Shown piece after piece: positions 60,461 to 64,000 of a DNA stretch of 64,000 nucleotides (within the stretch, counting starts at the first letter, position 1; each line of letters opens with the position of its first letter). The DNA comes from CAVSWT01 sp963746735 (lineage in GTDB: Bacteria; Bacteroidota; Ignavibacteria; Ignavibacteriales; Ignavibacteriaceae), in contig CAVVCO010000022.1 in the NCBI GenBank assembly GCA_963746735.1, positions 93,292 to 157,291 of the forward strand, written 5' to 3'. A model generated the notes under the pieces. The model was not told where the DNA came from. It saw only the letters and a list, made by a program, of their open reading frames with translations, and ran no database searches. The position numbers and the translations under genes were made by a program.

Positions 60461-62527
60461 CTATATTACAGCACTTTTACCACTTTGACCGTCTTCAAAT
60501 AGTTCCAATGGTTTCAACTTACTTTGCAATTTCTCTTCCTTCTTTTCACCAGGTAATTTATAAAATCCAAATTTAGGTCTCTCAATTATTTTGTCCATTT
60601 CCATTTTGTTCAGAAGTTTACTTACGTTAGATAACTTTTTATCAACCGCATCAGCTATTTCACTTGTTTTCATAGTCCTTCCGAATTTTTTCAATATGTC
60701 ATATATTTCCTGTCTCTCAGCAGTAGTTTTTATTTCTTCTTGAACAACATTCCAGCAGCATAGCTTTTCGTCGAATATTAATTCATAATTAGTCTCTTTC
60801 AATTCTCTCCCCCTCACATATAGTTTCCCATTGTTATTATCTCCTCTTTTTAACACCATCATTGTATCCATAGCTCCGGTTATACCTGTAGTTCCTGAAA
60901 TCTCATCAAATACATCATCCTCCTTTATTTTTTTTGTATGATGAAGCAGCAAAATACAAATGTGATTTTGAATTGCAAATTCTTGAAGCTTAGAGCAAAT
61001 TTCATAATCCGCCCTATATGAATTGTTATCCATACGTCTTTTATCTGCAATTGCTCTCCCGAACGTATCAACAATTATTAATTTTATAGTAGGATCATCC
61101 TTAATTATATTTTCCAGCTCATCGATTCCCCCCTCATTTAGTTTAGGCATATCTTTATTCTCTTCTAAATAATATAAATTATTCGGAGCTTCTTTATCTA
61201 TTTCAAAGCTAAGTATATTATTCATTCTATCCTGGATTCTTCTTGTATTATCTTCAAGTGCTATATATAAGACAGAGCACTTTTCAGCATCAAAAAATCC
61301 CATAACCTTTGTCCCGTCTGCAATTGAAAGCGAAATATTTTGTGCAAGAAAACTTTTACCTGCTTTAGGTCTTCCAGCTAATATAGTTAACCCTTCCGGC
61401 AGTAAATCTTTTATTATAAATAATATTGGTGGAAGCACCATCTTTTGAATTTCTCTTGCTGAAATTAATTTTAATTTTGATTTCTTCTCTTTCCTTAATT
61501 TCTCCCATTTTATAAATTTATTTTCATTAAGAAATTTTTCATTAGTTTTATTAAAATACTCCGTAATATCTTTATGCTCATTTAAGTTTATGACTGTCTT
61601 TTGTTTTGAAATTATCTTTGCTAATTTTTGTGCGCCCTTTCTTCCTGGATCATCACTATCAAAACAAATAAAAATTTCATAATCCTTAATTACTTCATTT
61701 AAGTTCTCCGGATAATTATTTACTCCTGGAATACCAATGCTGATATATCCTGCTTGTTCTGCTCTAATTGTATCAAACTCGCCTTCGCAAATAATTATTT
61801 CAGTTCCTTCATTTAAGTCTTTTAGTAAATCTATATTAAAAATCCTTTTTGCCTTTTGCCCATATAAGCCTATATATTTATTATCAATGTCATTATTTTT
61901 TGTTGGTAAATATCTCCCTCTTAAATAAATTATTTCATCATCTTTTAAATAAGGTATAATCAAATTATGCTTGGAAAAAACAAATCTTCCTTTTTCATTA
62001 AACAGTCCGCAAGCTTGAAGTTCATACAAAGTATAATTTTCAAGTAAAAAATCTATCGAGCTTTTTATATTACCGATTGAAAATAATCTGAATTTTTTAA
62101 TTGTATCAATTGTCAATCCCCTTTTGGTTCCGGTTAAATAATTTAATGCAATATCATCCGGTTCACCGCAATATTTCTCTAAGGCAGTATATATTTCTAT
62201 TTTTCTTTTTTCACTTAATTCAAGTTTAATATCTTGCACTTTAATTTTTCCATTCCCATTATTTTTCAATCCTAATTCTGTTGATAATAATTTTATTGCT
62301 TCAGCATTATCTATGTTTTTTACATTTGAATAAAAATTTATCACATCTCCTCCTCTGCCAACTGAAAAGCAGTAATAAGAATTAGTCTTTTCAAAAAGCT
62401 TCAATGATCTGTTTTTTTCTTCTTTATATATAGAATAAATAAAATTATTTTTTGTAGGATGTAACCCAAATTGCTTAGCCAAATCGACTATATTTATCCT
62501 GCTTTTTATTTCTTCAATTAAGTCCAT
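60461..62527 (-). CDS. Primase-helicase (TOPRIM + RecA-like ATPase) of a mobile element
   Basis: 688 residues. The N-terminus (1-90) resembles a DnaG CHC2 zinc-binding domain ('SRINIVDLAKQFGLHPTKNN', 'SYYCFSVGRGGDVINFY'), but three of the four zinc ligands are gone. The TOPRIM part (about 240-300) has 'ICEGEFDTIRAEQAGY' and 'FDSDDPGRKGAQ'. The ATPase domain starts at 'LLPEGLTILAGRPKAGKS' (Walker A, about 386-393), with Walker B-like 'LIIVDTFGRAI' and 'ILLLHHTKK' as in RepA/DnaB-type helicases. The C-terminus has a winged helix-like part ('TAERQEIYDILKKFGRTMKTSEIADAVDKKLSNVSKLLNKMEM'). It likely initiates replication of the element. A recombinase lies just upstream. Confidence 0.88.
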   Translation of the reverse strand: MDLIEEIKSRINIVDLAKQFGLHPTKNNFIYSIYKEEKNRSLKLFEKTNSYYCFSVGRGGDVINFYSNVKNIDNAEAIKLLSTELGLKNNGNGKIKVQDIKLELSEKRKIEIYTALEKYCGEPDDIALNYLTGTKRGLTIDTIKKFRLFSIGNIKSSIDFLLENYTLYELQACGLFNEKGRFVFSKHNLIIPYLKDDEIIYLRGRYLPTKNNDIDNKYIGLYGQKAKRIFNIDLLKDLNEGTEIIICEGEFDTIRAEQAGYISIGIPGVNNYPENLNEVIKDYEIFICFDSDDPGRKGAQKLAKIISKQKTVINLNEHKDITEYFNKTNEKFLNENKFIKWEKLRKEKKSKLKLISAREIQKMVLPPILFIIKDLLPEGLTILAGRPKAGKSFLAQNISLSIADGTKVMGFFDAEKCSVLYIALEDNTRRIQDRMNNILSFEIDKEAPNNLYYLEENKDMPKLNEGGIDELENIIKDDPTIKLIIVDTFGRAIADKRRMDNNSYRADYEICSKLQEFAIQNHICILLLHHTKKIKEDDVFDEISGTTGITGAMDTMMVLKRGDNNNGKLYVRGRELKETNYELIFDEKLCCWNVVQEEIKTTAERQEIYDILKKFGRTMKTSEIADAVDKKLSNVSKLLNKMEMDKIIERPKFGFYKLPGEKKEEKLQSKLKPLELFEDGQSGKSAVI

Positions 62528-62533
62528 AATTCT

Positions 62534-62582
62534 CTTACTTCTTACTTCTTACTTCTTGCTTCTTTCTACTTTCTTCTCACTC
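62534..62582. repeat. Degenerate heptamer array, copy A (7 units)
   Basis: Seven consecutive 7-base units of the type CTTACTT (CTTACTT three times, then CTTGCTT, CTTTCTA, CTTTCTT, CTCACTC). It fills the whole gap between the second recombinase gene's stop and the primase start. Because it lies in the leader of the primase gene, it could influence its expression. Confidence 0.8.
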
Positions 62583-62584
62583 TC

Positions 62585-63557
62585 CTACAACCTATTCACC
62601 GCATCCCTCAACTCATCTAGACTAACTTTAGAATACACTTGCGTCGTAGAAACGTTTGCGTGCCCCAGAAGCTTTTGCACTGTATAAATAGGCACCTTCT
62701 TATTTACCCAATTGCTTGCCGCTGTTGCGCGTAATGAGTGCCAATGCAGTGCTTCATCAAAGCCGGCTTCTCTAATCACTTTCTTAAATGATTTTGAAAT
62801 AGTATCCAGCTTATAAGGCTTGCCGTTGTTTTGTGTGAAAACAAATTCTCTTAATATGTTTCCATTGGCTAATTGTCTATTTGAATTTCTAACTAATATT
62901 TCTTCAATTCTGTCATTGAAAGGAATTCTTCTAATTCTCTTTGACTTAGTATTAAAATATTTATTTCCAATTGTCAGTACTCTATTATTAAAATCGACAT
63001 CAAGCCACCGCAAATTTGCTTCTTCAGCTAATCTTAACCCGGTATCCTCAGCGAATAACACCATATCAGCAATTACATTTTTCCCTTTTCCGATTAGCAA
63101 ATTATGCGCTGTATTTATTTGCTCAGTTGTAAAGACAGCTGGATCTTCCTTTTGCCTTTTCGGCAATTTTATTTTATCAAATGGATTTTGCATAACGTAA
63201 TCCCAATCTTTGAAAACATTAAACATTGCTCTGTAAACACGGTGATAATTGGCAACTCCAAGAGGAGCAGTTTTTGAAATTTTTATAATCAAATTTTCTG
63301 CATCCTTATTCTCAATAGTATTTAATATTCTATTGCTTGGTATGAATTCTAAAAATCTTCTTTCTGATGTTTTTATTAATAAAAAGGTCTTATGAGCTAA
63401 CTTGAATTCAGCATATTTATTCATATTCTCTGAATCCCTGCTCAATAGGAATATTTTTTGTATTCAATTGAACATTGCCGCCGAATATTGCTGAAAGCAA
63501 TTTCATCTTTTGAATATCTTCGACCGACAAGGAGTTTAATACTTCACTAAATTCCAT
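62585..63557 (-). CDS. Second tyrosine recombinase; N-terminus in a separate overlapping frame
   Basis: The main frame (from 63445 or 63424) has 286 residues with the catalytic set: Arg in 'DTGLRLAEEANLRW', Lys in 'NTKSKRIRRIP', 'HWHSLRATAASNW' (H-x-x-R), His in 'LLGHANVSTTQVY' and Tyr in the same segment. Upstream is a 46-residue frame (63417-63557) starting with an ATG, 'MEFSEVLNSLSVEDIQKMKLLSAIFGG', whose end 'PIEQGFREYE' looks like the start of the SAM-like core DNA-binding domain that continues as 'NKYAEFKLAHKTFLLIK' in the main frame. The overlap reads ATGAATAA. This is either a frameshift of one protein of about 325 residues or a small coupled gene. The catalytic half is complete, so it is likely active. 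Confidence 0.8.
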
Positions 63558-63568
63558 TTCTAAAACCC

Positions 63569-63645
63569 TTTTGAATTTTGACCTTTGACTTTTGACATTT
63601 CATCTTTTACTGATTACTGCTTAGAGATGACTGATTACTATTCAC
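63569..63645. repeat. Degenerate heptamer array, copy B (11 units)
   Basis: Eleven consecutive 7-base units, e.g. TTTTGAA, TTTTGAC, CTTTGAC, TTTTGAC, ATTTCAT, CTTTTAC, TGATTAC, TGCTTAG, AGATGAC, TGATTAC, TATTCAC, in register. It lies between the second recombinase and the coiled-coil frame. Confidence 0.75.
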
Positions 63646-63668
63646 CTCTTTGACCATTCCCTCCAGCT

Positions 63669-63974
63669 TCACAATCGCTCATGAAAAATTATATACCTCT
63701 CTGCGATTGTAATAGATTGTTGCTCAATCTCCTTAAACACATCATCTTCTTCTATCTTGGCTCCTATCTCTTGTCTCTTAATATCTACTTTTTGAATCTT
63801 ATCTCTTGATTCTTGTTTCTTAACAATTGTCTCTTCAGTGTTATTTCCTGATTCTTGTCTCTTAAAAACTGTTTCTTGGCTCTTTATTCCTACATCTTCA
63901 ATCTTAACTTCCAAACCTTGTCTCTTGACCACTGTCTCTTGTATCTTACTTCTTAATTCTTCCAGCTTTCCCAA
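63669..63974 (-). CDS. Coiled-coil protein encoded by a heptamer tandem-repeat array (may extend beyond the window)
   Basis: 101 residues from the ATG at 63974, but the frame remains open through the right edge ('NCREALGKLEELRSK'), so the true start may be outside. Residues 12-88 divide exactly into eleven 7-residue units beginning with Q or E (QETVVKR, QGLEVKI, EDVGIKS, QETVFKR, QESGNNT, EETIVKK, QESRDKI, QKVDIKR, QEIGAKI, EEDDVFK, EIEQQSI). This is a perfect heptad, caused by the underlying 7-bp DNA repeat: three 7-base units make 21 bases, i.e. seven codons. The ends are not repeat-derived and could be a real helical host protein interrupted by the array. Whether it is translated is unknown. 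Confidence 0.5.
   Translation of the reverse strand: MGKLEELRSKIQETVVKRQGLEVKIEDVGIKSQETVFKRQESGNNTEETIVKKQESRDKIQKVDIKRQEIGAKIEEDDVFKEIEQQSITIAERYIIFHERL
63742..63965. repeat. Degenerate heptamer array, copy C (about 31 units)
   Basis: Continuous 7-base phase, with typical units CTTGTCT, CTTAATA, CTTATCT, CTTGATT, CTTGTTT, CTTAACA, ATTGTCT, CTTCAGT, CTTGTCT, CTTAAAA, ACTGTTT, CTTGGCT and others; C-T-T opens most units. It is the longest of three arrays in 1.4 kb and underlies the coiled-coil frame on the opposite strand. Confidence 0.85.
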
Positions 63975-64000
63975 AGCTTCCCGGCAATTAAAAATTATTG

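Larger units (their letters stand above)
52470..64000. mobile_element. Left part of a tRNA-Thr-integrated mobile element (right end outside the window)
   Basis: The boundary is the tRNA-Thr 3'-half att site. The content supports mobility: a tyrosine recombinase immediately inside the boundary, a primase-helicase of the kind found in plasmids and satellites, a second tyrosine recombinase next to it, and short tandem repeat arrays. The two large T9SS proteins in the middle are cargo. No capsid, terminase or conjugation gene is visible, so the type (satellite, plasmid-like island or ICE remnant) is open. The possibility that two elements are nested is not excluded, since there are two different recombinases. 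Confidence 0.55.

Noticed and set aside
62534..63965. CRISPR array
   Set aside because: The repeat unit is 7 bases and contiguous, with no spacers; this is a tandem repeat, not CRISPR.

Overview
The window is AT-rich chromosomal DNA of a Bacteroidota/Ignavibacteria-type bacterium. The main evidence is repeated use of a type IX secretion (T9SS) C-terminal sorting domain of the 'NYPNPFNP' type: six genes carry it and one intergenic remnant survives. Supporting evidence is the low GC, the SpoIIE and NtrC signalling genes and the haem-rich respiratory genes. Assignment to Ignavibacteria is inference from these features; there is no rRNA in the window.

Layout. 1-2.8 kb: a six-hairpin glycosidase running off the left edge, divergent from a 37-residue membrane peptide translationally coupled to a GT4 glycosyltransferase. 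2.8-7.4 kb: a leftward group with an OB-fold lipoprotein, a secreted GH53 galactanase, a SHOCT protein with a tiny membrane partner, and a MauE-thioredoxin fusion. 7.6-13.6 kb: a rightward efflux operon (TetR, EmrA-like, EmrB-like, TolC-like, second MFS pump). 13.8-20.4 kb: a broken GT2, a YCF48-repeat T9SS protein, a lipoprotein with one CxxCH, and a C39-like T9SS protein. 20.7-24.6 kb: a sensor kinase with a periplasmic CxxCH, an NtrC regulator and a T9SS cupredoxin. 25-27.4 kb: a uracil-DNA-glycosylase-superfamily protein paired with an amidohydrolase. 27.6-33 kb: kinase, amino-acid permease, oxidoreductase and HEPN-like genes, interspersed with three copies of an intergenic repeat of about 100-120 bp. 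33.3-36.4 kb: a respiratory operon (Rieske, cytochrome b, 11-haem cytochrome c). 36.6-52 kb: DUF2339, DUF2914, Zn-finger UBP, DUF5996, GH5, a CBM20-like/7TM/SpoIIE phosphatase, an oxidoreductase, a decayed RhuM-Fic gene, pirin, a HEAT-repeat protein and a P3A H+-ATPase.

52.47 kb to the right edge is a probable integrative element. It opens with a 3'-half tRNA-Thr fragment (att site), followed by a chimeric tyrosine recombinase, two large T9SS surface proteins, a primase-helicase, a second tyrosine recombinase and three arrays of a degenerate 7-bp tandem repeat. One array is read through as a coiled coil with an exact heptad period. The geometry puts chromosome on the left and element on the right, so the intact tRNA-Thr should lie beyond base 64000.

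About twenty single-base frameshifts interrupt otherwise well conserved genes (GT4, cytochrome b, cytochrome c, GH5, DUF2339, C39-like and T9SS genes). Many are probably residual assembly indels. In RhuM-Fic, MarC and the first integrase the damage is heavier and looks like real decay. Broken genes are therefore annotated over their full reconstructed span.
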